Below the pieces are notes generated by a model, which had not been told where the DNA came from, did not search any database, and saw only the letters and a list, made by a program, of their open reading frames with translations. From Phycisphaeraceae bacterium (GTDB taxonomy: Bacteria > Planctomycetota > Phycisphaerae > Phycisphaerales > Zrk34): a DNA stretch of 5,377 nucleotides. The stretch is taken from the NCBI GenBank assembly GCA_028281485.1, contig JANQJT010000205.1:1-5377 (forward strand), read 5' to 3'. Position numbers and translations under genes: made by a program. Positions 1 to 5,359 of the stretch are shown piece by piece (positions within the stretch are counted from its first letter, which is position 1; the number at the start of each line of letters is the position of its first letter).

Positions 1-222
1 CTGTGGCAGGAGCTGGTGCGGGGTGTGTTTTTCGTGGACAGCGGCACGGTGGCCGAGCGCTTCAGCTTTGCGGAATACCGTGCGAGCGTGGGCGCGGGCA
101 TTCGGTTGACGTTGCCGGTGCTCGGTGAGGCGCCGTTTGCATTCGACTTTGCGGTGCCTTTGATGAAGGAAGACACGGACGACACGCGTGTGTTCAGCTT
201 CTCATTGGCGCTGCCGTTTTAG
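1..222 (+). CDS. bamA: BamA, outer membrane protein assembly factor (C-terminal end, 5'-truncated by the window)
   Basis: The reading frame is open from the first base and ends at TAG 220-222, giving the last 73 residues of a larger protein. They look like the final strands of a BamA (Omp85) beta-barrel. A 'VFFVDSGTV' segment corresponds to the 'F.D.G.V' strand of the family. It is followed by 'RASVGAGIRL', then a proline/glycine turn and 'FAFDFAVPL', and finally alternating hydrophobic residues in 'VFSFSLALPF' ending in Phe. A terminal aromatic residue is typical of the outer-membrane beta-signal. BamA is the central subunit of the machine that folds and inserts outer-membrane proteins. The POTRA domains and most of the barrel lie outside the window. 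The next gene encodes a Skp/OmpH chaperone, the usual neighbour of bamA, which strengthens the call. A different Omp85 member such as TamA is possible but less likely given the context. Confidence 0.85.
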   Translation: MWQELVRGVFFVDSGTVAERFSFAEYRASVGAGIRLTLPVLGEAPFAFDFAVPLMKEDTDDTRVFSFSLALPF

Positions 223-224
223 CG

Positions 225-250
225 GCGCGGGGTGAGTGAACCCGTCGCGC
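225..250 (+). other. Possible hairpin between bamA and skp
   Basis: Bases 225-229 (GCGCG) can pair with 246-250 (CGCGC), and 230-233 (GGGT) with 240-243 (ACCC). This leaves a two-base bulge at 244-245 and a six-base loop at 234-239. No T-run follows, so it is not a standard intrinsic terminator. It could be a processing or attenuation structure, or chance pairing in GC-rich sequence. Confidence 0.25.
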
Positions 251-299
251 AAGAGAGCGTAGAAGACAGAAGGAAATAGTGGATCCGAGGCGAGACCTC

Positions 300-306
300 A
301 AAGGAG
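300..306 (+). promoter_or_regulatory. Shine-Dalgarno site of the skp/ompH gene
   Basis: AAAGGAG is one of the best ribosome binding sites in the window. It lies 3 bases before the first ATG (310) and 6 bases before the second, adjacent ATG (313). The spacing favours initiation at 313, which would remove a single Met from the signal peptide. Confidence 0.8.
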
Positions 307-309
307 CTT

Positions 310-927
310 ATGATGAGTTTGCGTCAAATGATGACAGCCGCGTTGGCCGCCGTGTTGGTGGTGGGCGTGATGGGCACGATGAACATGCTGCACGGCCAGA
401 GCGGCCCGGCGGGTGGCACGACGATCGCGGTGGTCGATGTCGCGGAGGTTTTTGAGAACCTTGAAGAGCGCGGCGTGATCGAGGCGGATATCCGTGACAA
501 GATCACGGCGATGCAGAAGTGGGAGCAGACCAAGGCCGCGGAGCTGACGGGTCTGCAGAGCGACATGGACATCATGGACCCCAACAGCGACGGCTTTAAG
601 AAGGCGATCGCGGAACTCGAGCGCAAGACGATCGCGCTGCGGATCGAGCGTGACGTGCGTCAGCGCAAGATTCAGCGAGAGATGGCGCAGAGCCTGGAGG
701 GTCTGTACCGCAAGGTGGTCGATGGGATCGGTGTGGTCGCCGCGGCAGAAGGTTATGACCTGGTGCTGACCAAGGACCGGACGCCATCGCTGGAGAACGC
801 ATCGCAGCAGCAGATCCTGGGCATGATCCAGCTCCGCAAGACGCTGTACTCCAATCCTCAGATGGACATCACTCAGCGGGTGAAGACGAAGCTGAACAAC
901 GACTACAACAACACGCCGCAGGGCTGA
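310..927 (+). CDS. skp: Skp/OmpH family periplasmic chaperone
   Basis: This 205-residue protein belongs to the OmpH/Skp family, whose members are trimeric periplasmic chaperones that hold unfolded outer-membrane proteins on their way to BamA. Residues 1-28 form a Sec-type signal peptide: a short polar start with an Arg, then a hydrophobic core ('AALAAVLVVGVMG'). No lipobox cysteine is seen. Residues 38-49 ('TIAVVDVAEVFE') match the first beta-strand motif of the family. Residues 55-145 are rich in charged heptad-like helix (for example 'AELERKTIALRIERDVRQRK'), fitting the long coiled-coil arms. Residues 146-154 ('EGYDLVLTK') and 180-196 ('YSNPQMDITQRVKTKLN') match the closing strand and the conserved C-terminal 'Y.NP..DIT..V...LN' motif. 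The protein is somewhat longer than E. coli Skp (about 160 residues). The gene follows bamA by 87 bases and ends in front of a strong terminator, so it is probably the last gene of the bamA transcript. Start choice between ATG 310 and ATG 313 is open. Confidence 0.88.
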   Translation: MMSLRQMMTAALAAVLVVGVMGTMNMLHGQSGPAGGTTIAVVDVAEVFENLEERGVIEADIRDKITAMQKWEQTKAAELTGLQSDMDIMDPNSDGFKKAIAELERKTIALRIERDVRQRKIQREMAQSLEGLYRKVVDGIGVVAAAEGYDLVLTKDRTPSLENASQQQILGMIQLRKTLYSNPQMDITQRVKTKLNNDYNNTPQG

Positions 928-951
928 GCGGCGGGGCCAATTCGTGAGATT

Positions 952-982
952 CCCGTCCGGCCTGGCGCCGGGCGGGTTTTTT
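952..982 (+). terminator. Strong intrinsic (rho-independent) terminator after skp
   Basis: Bases 952-961 (CCCGTCCGGC) pair with 967-976 (GCCGGGCGGG) in a 10-bp stem with one G-U pair (956-972). The loop is five bases (962-966), and six T follow directly (977-982). It starts 25 bases after the skp stop codon and ends 36 bases before the preferred lpxD start. It should end most transcription arriving from bamA-skp, so lpxD probably has its own promoter. Confidence 0.88.
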
Positions 983-1008
983 GCTTTTGTGTGGGGAAGG
1001 GGTACCCT
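981..1008 (+). promoter_or_regulatory. Candidate lpxD promoter, possibly giving a leaderless mRNA
   Basis: TTGCTT (981-986) and TACCCT (1003-1008), separated by 16 bases, resemble -35 and -10 boxes with 3 of 6 consensus matches each. The case rests mostly on position: a strong terminator lies just upstream, so lpxD needs a start signal here. Transcription beginning 6-8 bases after the -10 box would start only about 2-4 bases before ATG 1018, giving a nearly leaderless message. The box match alone is weak. Confidence 0.3.
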
Positions 1009-1017
1009 TTTCGGCTT

Positions 1018-2040
1018 ATGAAGATGACCTGTGCACAGATTGCGGAGCTGGTCGGCGGGACGCTGAGCGGCGACGGCGCGGTGGAGATCACCGGGCTGGA
1101 GGAGTTGGTGCTCGCCGGCGCCGGTGACCTGACGTTTATCGGTGACGAGACGCACGCGAAGAAGTGGGCGGATTCGGGTGCGTCGGCTGCGCTGGTGAAT
1201 CACGGATTGGATGTCGAGGCGGGGGAACGGGTGGTGATCGGTGTGGCGGATGTGGACCTTGCGATGGCGAAGGTGCTCGAGCGGTTTGCGCCGCCGGTGA
1301 TGCAGGTCGAAGCGGGGGTGCACGGGTCGGCGGTGGTGGATGCGTCGGCGAAGATCGGGGCGGGGGTTGGGATTGGCGCGGGTTGTGTGATCGGACCGGG
1401 TGTTGTGATCGGTGACGGGGCGCAGCTGCACGCGAATGTGGTGGTGATGAATGGGTCGGCGATCGGCGCGGGGTGTGTGCTTTGGCCGGGCGTTGTGGTG
1501 CGTGAGCGATGCGTGGTGGGCGAGGGTTCTGTATTGCACGCGGGTGTGGTGTTGGGGGCGGATGGTTTTGGCTATCGGCCGTCGCCTGATGGGCGGGGTA
1601 TCGTGAAGATTCCTCAGATCGGGCACGTGGAGATCGGCAGCGGCGTGGAGATCGGCGCGAACACGTGTGTGGATTGCGGGAAGTTCAGCGCGACGGTGAT
1701 CGGGGACGGGTGCAAGATCGACAACCTCGTGCAGATCGGGCACAACGTTCGGATCGGCCGATGCGTGGTGATCGCGGGGAAGACGGGCGTGGCGGGATCG
1801 ACGATCATCGAGGATGGGGTGACGATCGGTGGGGGTTGTAACATCGCGGATCACCTGATGATCGGACGTGGCGCGACACTGGCGGGTGGGTCGCAGTTGA
1901 TGAACAGCATCCCGGCCGGCGAGATTTGGGCGGGCAGCCCGGCGCAAAATCACCGGGTGGCGTTGAAAGAACACGTGGCGATCCGGAACCTGCCGGAGGT
2001 CATGAAAAAAGTTCGCAAGTATTTGAAGGATTTGGATTGA
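1018..2040 (+). CDS. lpxD: LpxD, UDP-3-O-(3-hydroxyacyl)glucosamine N-acyltransferase
   Basis: LpxD transfers a 3-hydroxyacyl chain from acyl carrier protein to the 2-amino group of UDP-3-O-acylglucosamine, the third step of lipid A synthesis, in the cytoplasm. The 340-residue product is almost exactly the length of E. coli LpxD (341). Residues 1-98 form the N-terminal uridine-binding domain ('AQIAELVGGTLSGDG', 'AGDLTFIG'). Residues 99-290 are left-handed beta-helix hexapeptide repeats ('IGAGVGIGAGCVIGPG' and similar). The family block 'GADGFGYRP' is at 180-188 and 'KIPQIGHVEIG' at 197-207. The catalytic His is H242 in 'QIGHNV', and H279 matches E. coli H276. The C-terminal helix is residues 316-340. 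Odd points: the usual Asp-Arg-Gly is Asp-Cys-Gly (219-221), and the positions matching Asn46 and Tyr49 of Chlamydia LpxD are D43 and H46. ATG 1018 was chosen over GTG 991, which abuts the terminator T-run and would add residues foreign to the family. No Shine-Dalgarno site lies at normal spacing; the purine run 992-1001 is 16 bases away. ATG 1024 is an alternative start. Confidence 0.93.
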   Translation: MKMTCAQIAELVGGTLSGDGAVEITGLEELVLAGAGDLTFIGDETHAKKWADSGASAALVNHGLDVEAGERVVIGVADVDLAMAKVLERFAPPVMQVEAGVHGSAVVDASAKIGAGVGIGAGCVIGPGVVIGDGAQLHANVVVMNGSAIGAGCVLWPGVVVRERCVVGEGSVLHAGVVLGADGFGYRPSPDGRGIVKIPQIGHVEIGSGVEIGANTCVDCGKFSATVIGDGCKIDNLVQIGHNVRIGRCVVIAGKTGVAGSTIIEDGVTIGGGCNIADHLMIGRGATLAGGSQLMNSIPAGEIWAGSPAQNHRVALKEHVAIRNLPEVMKKVRKYLKDLD

Positions 2041-2061
2041 GGGGCGTGTGGGGGTAACTCG

Positions 2062-2091
2062 TTGCCGGGTGTGGGGTGCGGTGGGTAAACT
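2062..2091 (+). promoter_or_regulatory. Candidate promoter for lpxC-fabZ
   Basis: TTGCCG (2062-2067) and TAAACT (2086-2091), 18 bases apart, each match 4 of 6 positions of the sigma70-type consensus. They sit in the 80-base gap after lpxD. A transcript would start near 2098, leaving a leader of about 23 bases that includes the AGGA ribosome site. The gene may also be read through from lpxD, since no terminator is visible between them. Confidence 0.35.
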
Positions 2092-2110
2092 GGGAGGCGA
2101 ACGAGGTCAC

Positions 2111-2114
2111 AGGA
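2111..2114 (+). promoter_or_regulatory. Shine-Dalgarno site that sets the lpxC-fabZ start
   Basis: AGGA lies 6 bases before ATG 2121. This favours ATG 2121 over the in-frame GTG at 2076, which would add 15 residues not seen in LpxC proteins. Confidence 0.65.
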
Positions 2115-2120
2115 ACGGAC

Positions 2121-3458
2121 ATGTCTTTGACGACGGGATTTCAACAGACGCTTGCGGGCGAGACGACGCTGTCGGGTCGCGGGCTGTTTCTGGGCAAGGA
2201 CGCGACGGTGAGGTTCAAGCCCGCGCCGGTAAACCACGGCGTGGTGCTGTACCGGACGGACGTGGAGGACAGCGGTCAGCCGGTTCGGATTCCCGCGTTG
2301 ATTCAGCACGTGACCAAGCGTGCGCGTCGGACGGCGCTGCGTCGGGGTGACGTGGCGATCGAGACGTGCGAGCACTGCATGAGCGCGCTGGCGGGGTTGG
2401 GGATCGACAACGTGGCGGTGGAGGTGTCGGGTCCGGAACTGCCGGCGTTCGATGGATCGGCGCAGCCTTTTGTGGAGGCGTTGATGGAGGTGGGGGTGGA
2501 GGGGCAGGATCAGCCGCGTCGCGCGTTGCGTGTGACCGAGCCGATCACGGTGGAAGAGGGGGACGCGATGATCGCGGCGTTGCCATCGGATCAGCCGGGC
2601 ATGCAGGTGATCTACGATCTGGATTACGGCGGCGAGGGCCCGGTGCCGCGTCAGGTGTACGCGATGCAGTTGCAGAACGGCGCGTACGCGGAGCAGATCG
2701 CGCCGGCACGGACGTACGTGTTGGAAGCCGAGGCGCAGGCGTTGCAGGCGAGCGGTTTGGGCAGTCATCTGACGCCAAAAGATATTCTGGTGATCGGCGA
2801 GGGGGGCCGGCCGATCGGTGAGAACACGCTGCGGTTTGATGACGAGTTGGTGCGGCACAAGGTGTTGGACCTGATCGGTGACCTGGCGCTGGTCGGTGCG
2901 CCGATCCAGGGTCGGATCGTGGCGTATCGGTCGGGTCACGCGCTGAATCATCGGTTGGCGCGTTGCCTGCAGTCGGCGATGACGGCGCAGCAGCGCGCGA
3001 GTCTGCTGACGAGTGAGGGCGTGCTGGATATCCGTCGGATTCAGAAGACGCTGCCGCACCGCTACCCGATGCTGCTGGTGGATCGCATCCTGGAGATGGA
3101 TGGGGATCAGCGGTGTGTGGGTGTGAAGAACGTGACGATCAACGAGCCGTTTTTTGACGGGCATTACCCGGGCACGCCGATCATGCCGGGCGTGTTGATC
3201 GTGGAGGCGATGGCGCAGATGTCGGGGATTCTGCTGAGTCGCAAGCTGGAGCACACGGGCAAGCTGGCGGTGCTGTTGTCGATGGACAAGGTGAAGCTGC
3301 GTCGCCCGGTAACGCCGGGTGATCAACTGGTGATCGAGGCGACGGCGATCCGTGTGCGGAGTCGGACGGGTCACACGCGTTGTCGGGCGTTTGTGGGAGA
3401 GGACCTGGCGGCCGAGGCGGAGATCAAGTTTATGCTGGTGGACGCGGACCAGGAGTAA
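2121..3458 (+). CDS. lpxC-fabZ: Bifunctional LpxC-FabZ: UDP-3-O-acyl-GlcNAc deacetylase fused to 3-hydroxyacyl-ACP dehydratase
   Basis: This single 445-residue frame joins two enzymes. Residues 1-280 are LpxC, the zinc deacetylase that removes the N-acetyl group from UDP-3-O-acyl-GlcNAc, the committed step of lipid A synthesis. Visible family features are 'LSGRGLFLG' (17-25), 'CEHCMSALAGLGIDN' with E84 and zinc ligand H85, 'PAFDGSAQPF' (108-117), 'RHKVLDLIGD' with H246, K247 and D250, and 'SGHALN' with H273. These correspond to E. coli E78, H79, H238, K239, D242 and H265, so the active site looks intact. A linker of about 20 residues leads to FabZ (303-445), which dehydrates (R)-3-hydroxyacyl-ACP in fatty acid synthesis. 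FabZ features are 'LPHRYPMLLVDRI' (311-323), catalytic H348 in 'FDGHYPGTPIMPGV' and catalytic E362 in 'VEAMAQ', then 'KLRRPVTPGD' (392-401). The fusion is known in Bacteroidetes and Chlorobi. I see no frameshift or internal stop. It lies between lpxD and lpxA, where fabZ alone sits in E. coli. Confidence 0.95.
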   Translation: MSLTTGFQQTLAGETTLSGRGLFLGKDATVRFKPAPVNHGVVLYRTDVEDSGQPVRIPALIQHVTKRARRTALRRGDVAIETCEHCMSALAGLGIDNVAVEVSGPELPAFDGSAQPFVEALMEVGVEGQDQPRRALRVTEPITVEEGDAMIAALPSDQPGMQVIYDLDYGGEGPVPRQVYAMQLQNGAYAEQIAPARTYVLEAEAQALQASGLGSHLTPKDILVIGEGGRPIGENTLRFDDELVRHKVLDLIGDLALVGAPIQGRIVAYRSGHALNHRLARCLQSAMTAQQRASLLTSEGVLDIRRIQKTLPHRYPMLLVDRILEMDGDQRCVGVKNVTINEPFFDGHYPGTPIMPGVLIVEAMAQMSGILLSRKLEHTGKLAVLLSMDKVKLRRPVTPGDQLVIEATAIRVRSRTGHTRCRAFVGEDLAAEAEIKFMLVDADQE

Positions 3459-3503
3459 AAGCGCGTCGTCGGGTTTGCTGTTTTTAGATTGCGTTCCATT
3501 CTT

Positions 3504-4334
3504 ATGCCCGAGATTCACCCCACCGCGATGGTCGATACGAGCGCCGAACTGGCTGACGGTGTGGTGGTGGGGCCGTTCTGTGTGATCGGCGGGGGTGTGC
3601 GGATTGGTGAGGGGACGACGCTGGGTTCGCACGTGGTGGTGCAGGGTCGGACGACGATCGGTCGGGAGAATCGGATCACGCACCACGTGGTGCTGGGCGG
3701 GTTGCCGCAGGACCTGAAGTATCGCGGTAGCGATACGGAGCTGGTGATCGGGGATCACAACGAGATCCGCGAGTTTGTGACGGCGCACCTGGGCACGGAG
3801 AACGGCGGGGGCAGGACATCGATCGGCGATCGGAACCTTTTGATGGTAGGGTCGCACATCGCGCACGATTCACACATCTCCGATCGGGTGATCCTGGCGA
3901 ACAACGTGTTGCTGGCGGGGCATGTGACGATCGAGGAGTGTGCGGTGGTCAGCGGGGGCGCGGCGATTCACCATTTCGTGGCGGTGGGGCGTTACGCGTT
4001 TGTGGGAGGCAACAGCGGGGTGGTGCACGACTGTCCGCCTTACATGGTGAGCGACGGTCACCCGGCTCGCGTGCGGGGCGTGAACGTGATCGGGTTGCAG
4101 CGTCACCGGTTTGAGGCGGACGTGATCGAGCGATTGAAGCGTGTGTACCGTCTGTTGTACGCGCGTGACGAGGGCAACCAGGCGGAGGGGATCGATCGGA
4201 TCGAGGCGGAGTTTGGTGGTGATGCGATTATCGCGGAGACGTGTGCGTTTGCGCGTCGTGCGGCGTTGGGGACGCAGGGTCGGTATTTCGAGACGCATCG
4301 GCCGGACAACAAGCGCAGCGCACAGCCGCTTTGA
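3504..4334 (+). CDS. lpxA: LpxA, UDP-N-acetylglucosamine O-acyltransferase
   Basis: LpxA performs the first step of lipid A synthesis, moving a 3-hydroxyacyl chain from acyl carrier protein to the 3-hydroxyl of UDP-GlcNAc in the cytoplasm. The product has 276 residues against 262 in E. coli; the extra length is mainly at the C-terminus. Residues 2-185 are hexapeptide repeats of a left-handed beta-helix ('IHPTAMV', 'VGPFCVIG', 'VRIGEGT'). Family marks are 'QDLKY' (69-73), 'IGDHNEIRE' (82-90), 'HIAHD' with catalytic H121 (E. coli H125) and H118, 'LANN' then 'AGHV' with H140, 'IHHF' with H156, and 'GVNVIGLQR' (192-200). G169 in 'VGGNSGV' matches E. coli G173, part of the acyl-chain ruler. ATG 3504 was chosen over TTG 3489 because the protein then begins directly at the first hexapeptide, as in homologues. 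No Shine-Dalgarno site precedes either start. The gene follows lpxC-fabZ by 45 bases with no visible terminator, so co-transcription is likely. Confidence 0.95.
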   Translation: MPEIHPTAMVDTSAELADGVVVGPFCVIGGGVRIGEGTTLGSHVVVQGRTTIGRENRITHHVVLGGLPQDLKYRGSDTELVIGDHNEIREFVTAHLGTENGGGRTSIGDRNLLMVGSHIAHDSHISDRVILANNVLLAGHVTIEECAVVSGGAAIHHFVAVGRYAFVGGNSGVVHDCPPYMVSDGHPARVRGVNVIGLQRHRFEADVIERLKRVYRLLYARDEGNQAEGIDRIEAEFGGDAIIAETCAFARRAALGTQGRYFETHRPDNKRSAQPL

Positions 4335-4343
4335 GCGGTGCGC
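4318..4343. terminator. Possible hairpin terminator between the convergent lpxA and SDR genes
   Basis: Bases 4318-4322 (GCGCA) pair with 4339-4343 (TGCGC), and 4326-4330 (CCGCT) with 4334-4338 (AGCGG), with a three-base loop and a three-base bulge (4323-4325). The structure covers the lpxA stop codon and lies at the convergent junction, where a two-way terminator is expected. No clear T-run follows on either strand, so the call is weak. Confidence 0.35.
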
Positions 4344-4377
4344 GGGGTAGTCTTAATCAACTGTGGTGAGGGTTTGA

Positions 4378-5289
4378 TCAGGCGGCGGAGAGCTGCTTGA
4401 GTGTGGTGTTGAGGTTGGTGTGTTTGAAGGCGTAGCCGGCGTCGAGGAGGCGTTGGGGGACGACGCGTTTGCTGAACAACAGTTCGTCGGCGAAGCCGCC
4501 CGCGAGGAGGGTGACGAGTGTCTCGGGCATGCCGAGCATGGCGGGGCGATGGAGGACGCGGCCGAGCGAGCGTGTGAACTGGTTACAGGTGGCGGCGTTG
4601 GGTGCGACGATGTTGTAGGGGCCTTGCGTGTCGTCGCGGTCGATGAGGTGGGCGATGGCTTCGGTGGTGTCGTCGATGGAGATCCACGGCCAGAACTGGT
4701 TGCCCTTGCCGATGGGTCCGCCGAGTCCGAGTCGGAAGACGGGGAGCATGGATTTGAGTGCGCCGCCGCGTGGTGTGAGGACCATGCCGAAGCGGAGGAA
4801 GGCGGTGCGGATGCCGCGTGTGTCGGCGGGGGCGGCGGCCTGTTCCCAGCGGCGTGAGACTTCGGCGAGGAAGCCGCCGCCGGAGGGCGTGGATTCGTCG
4901 ATAACCTCGTCCTTGCGGTTGCCGTAGTAGCCGACGGCGGAGGCGTTGAGGAAGAGCTTGGGGGGTGTGATCAGGTCGGCGATGGTGTTGGCTAGCAAAG
5001 AGGTGGTTTCGACGCGGCTGTCGAGGATGCGGTACATCTTCTGGGTGGTCCAGCAACCGACGACGGATTCACCGGCGAGGTTGATGACCACGTCTGTGCC
5101 TTCGAGGGCCTTGGGATCGATGGTGCCGGCTTGCGGGTCCCAGTCGATCGTCGTGCCGAGCGGCGCCTTGTTGGGGTTGGTGAGGGTGTTGGGGCGGACG
5201 AGGCGACGGACGTGGTGGCCCTGGTCCATGAGGTGGCGACAGAGTGCCGAGCCGATCGTACCGGTTGAACCGCTGACGACGATTTGCAT
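4378..5289 (-). CDS. TIGR01777-family NAD(P)-dependent epimerase/SDR protein (YfcH-like)
   Basis: This 303-residue protein is an atypical short-chain dehydrogenase of the TIGR01777 (YfcH-like) family, probably cytoplasmic; its natural substrate is not established. The Rossmann nucleotide-binding motif is 'GSTGTIG' at residues 7-13 (G7, G10, G13). 'VVINLAGE' (67-74) is the family block for the fourth strand. 'NASAVGYYG' (115-123) holds the active-site Ser/Tyr region. 'RFGMVLTPRGGAL' (166-178), 'GLGGPIGKGNQFWPWISIDD' (188-207) and 'GPYNIVAPN' (223-231) follow in the family order. The C-terminal 50 residues ('MPETLVTLLAGGFADELLFS' onward, with 'RLLDAGYAFK') match the DUF1731 tail. Length is normal for the family. 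Start ATG 5287-5289 is supported by AAGGA at 5297-5301, 7 bases upstream. The gene converges on lpxA, leaving only 43 bases between the stop codons, and no link to lipid A is evident. Its coding strand is C-rich, unlike the G-rich coding strand of the other genes. Confidence 0.92.
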   Translation of the reverse strand: MQIVVSGSTGTIGSALCRHLMDQGHHVRRLVRPNTLTNPNKAPLGTTIDWDPQAGTIDPKALEGTDVVINLAGESVVGCWTTQKMYRILDSRVETTSLLANTIADLITPPKLFLNASAVGYYGNRKDEVIDESTPSGGGFLAEVSRRWEQAAAPADTRGIRTAFLRFGMVLTPRGGALKSMLPVFRLGLGGPIGKGNQFWPWISIDDTTEAIAHLIDRDDTQGPYNIVAPNAATCNQFTRSLGRVLHRPAMLGMPETLVTLLAGGFADELLFSKRVVPQRLLDAGYAFKHTNLNTTLKQLSAA

Positions 5290-5331
5290 GGGAAGATCCT
5301 TCGATGTCGTGTTTGTGAGCGACGAGGCGTC

Positions 5332-5359
5332 ATTCTACCGCTTGCGCGGCGGGCGGAAA
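5332..5359 (-). promoter_or_regulatory. Candidate promoter for the SDR/epimerase gene
   Basis: Read on the minus strand, TAGAAT (5337-5332) matches 5 of 6 positions of a sigma70-type -10 box. A weak -35 candidate, TTTCCG (5359-5354), lies 16 bases upstream. A transcript would start near 5325, giving a leader of about 36 bases that includes the AAGGA ribosome site. The -10 box is the best in the window; the -35 is poor. Nothing else is recognised in 5290-5377. Confidence 0.42.

Noticed and set aside
991..1017. Upstream GTG start for lpxD at 991
   Set aside because: It lies directly after the terminator T-run, has no ribosome site and adds residues that do not fit the LpxD N-terminus.
1357..1382. 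Possible G-quadruplex in lpxD (G-runs at 1357, 1362, 1369 and 1380)
   Set aside because: The last loop is eight bases, beyond the usual limit of seven, and the G-runs follow from Gly and Gly-Val codons of the hexapeptide repeats in a G-rich genome.
298..1974. Long minus-strand open frame (558 codons) opposite skp and lpxD
   Set aside because: It lies opposite two clearly recognised genes, and its translation is dominated by His, Arg and Pro, as expected from reversing GTG, GCG and GGG codons. No domain is recognisable.
2076..2120. Upstream GTG start for lpxC-fabZ at 2076
   Set aside because: ATG 2121 has AGGA at 6-base spacing and starts at the normal LpxC N-terminus; the extension would overlap the candidate promoter.
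3459..3490. Possible terminator or promoter between lpxC-fabZ and lpxA, suggested by the T-run at 3481-3485
   Set aside because: No stem longer than about three base pairs precedes the T-run, and the -10-like TAGATT (3485-3490) has no acceptable -35 partner.
3489..3503. Upstream TTG start for lpxA at 3489
   Set aside because: The next in-frame ATG (3504) starts right at the first hexapeptide repeat, as in known LpxA proteins; the TTG has no ribosome site.
1950..3866. Long minus-strand open frame (638 codons) opposite lpxC-fabZ and lpxA
   Set aside because: Same artefact: a His/Arg-rich shadow of highly conserved coding sequence, made possible by the G-rich + strand.
4346..4354. GGTAGTCTT downstream of lpxA as a + strand promoter for antisense RNA into the SDR gene
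   Set aside because: Only a -10-like fragment with no -35 and no gene to serve; not distinguishable from chance.
4420..4857. Plus-strand open frame opposite the SDR gene
   Set aside because: Gly/Glu/Ala-rich shadow of the SDR gene in another frame; the minus-strand protein has all family motifs and a good ribosome site.
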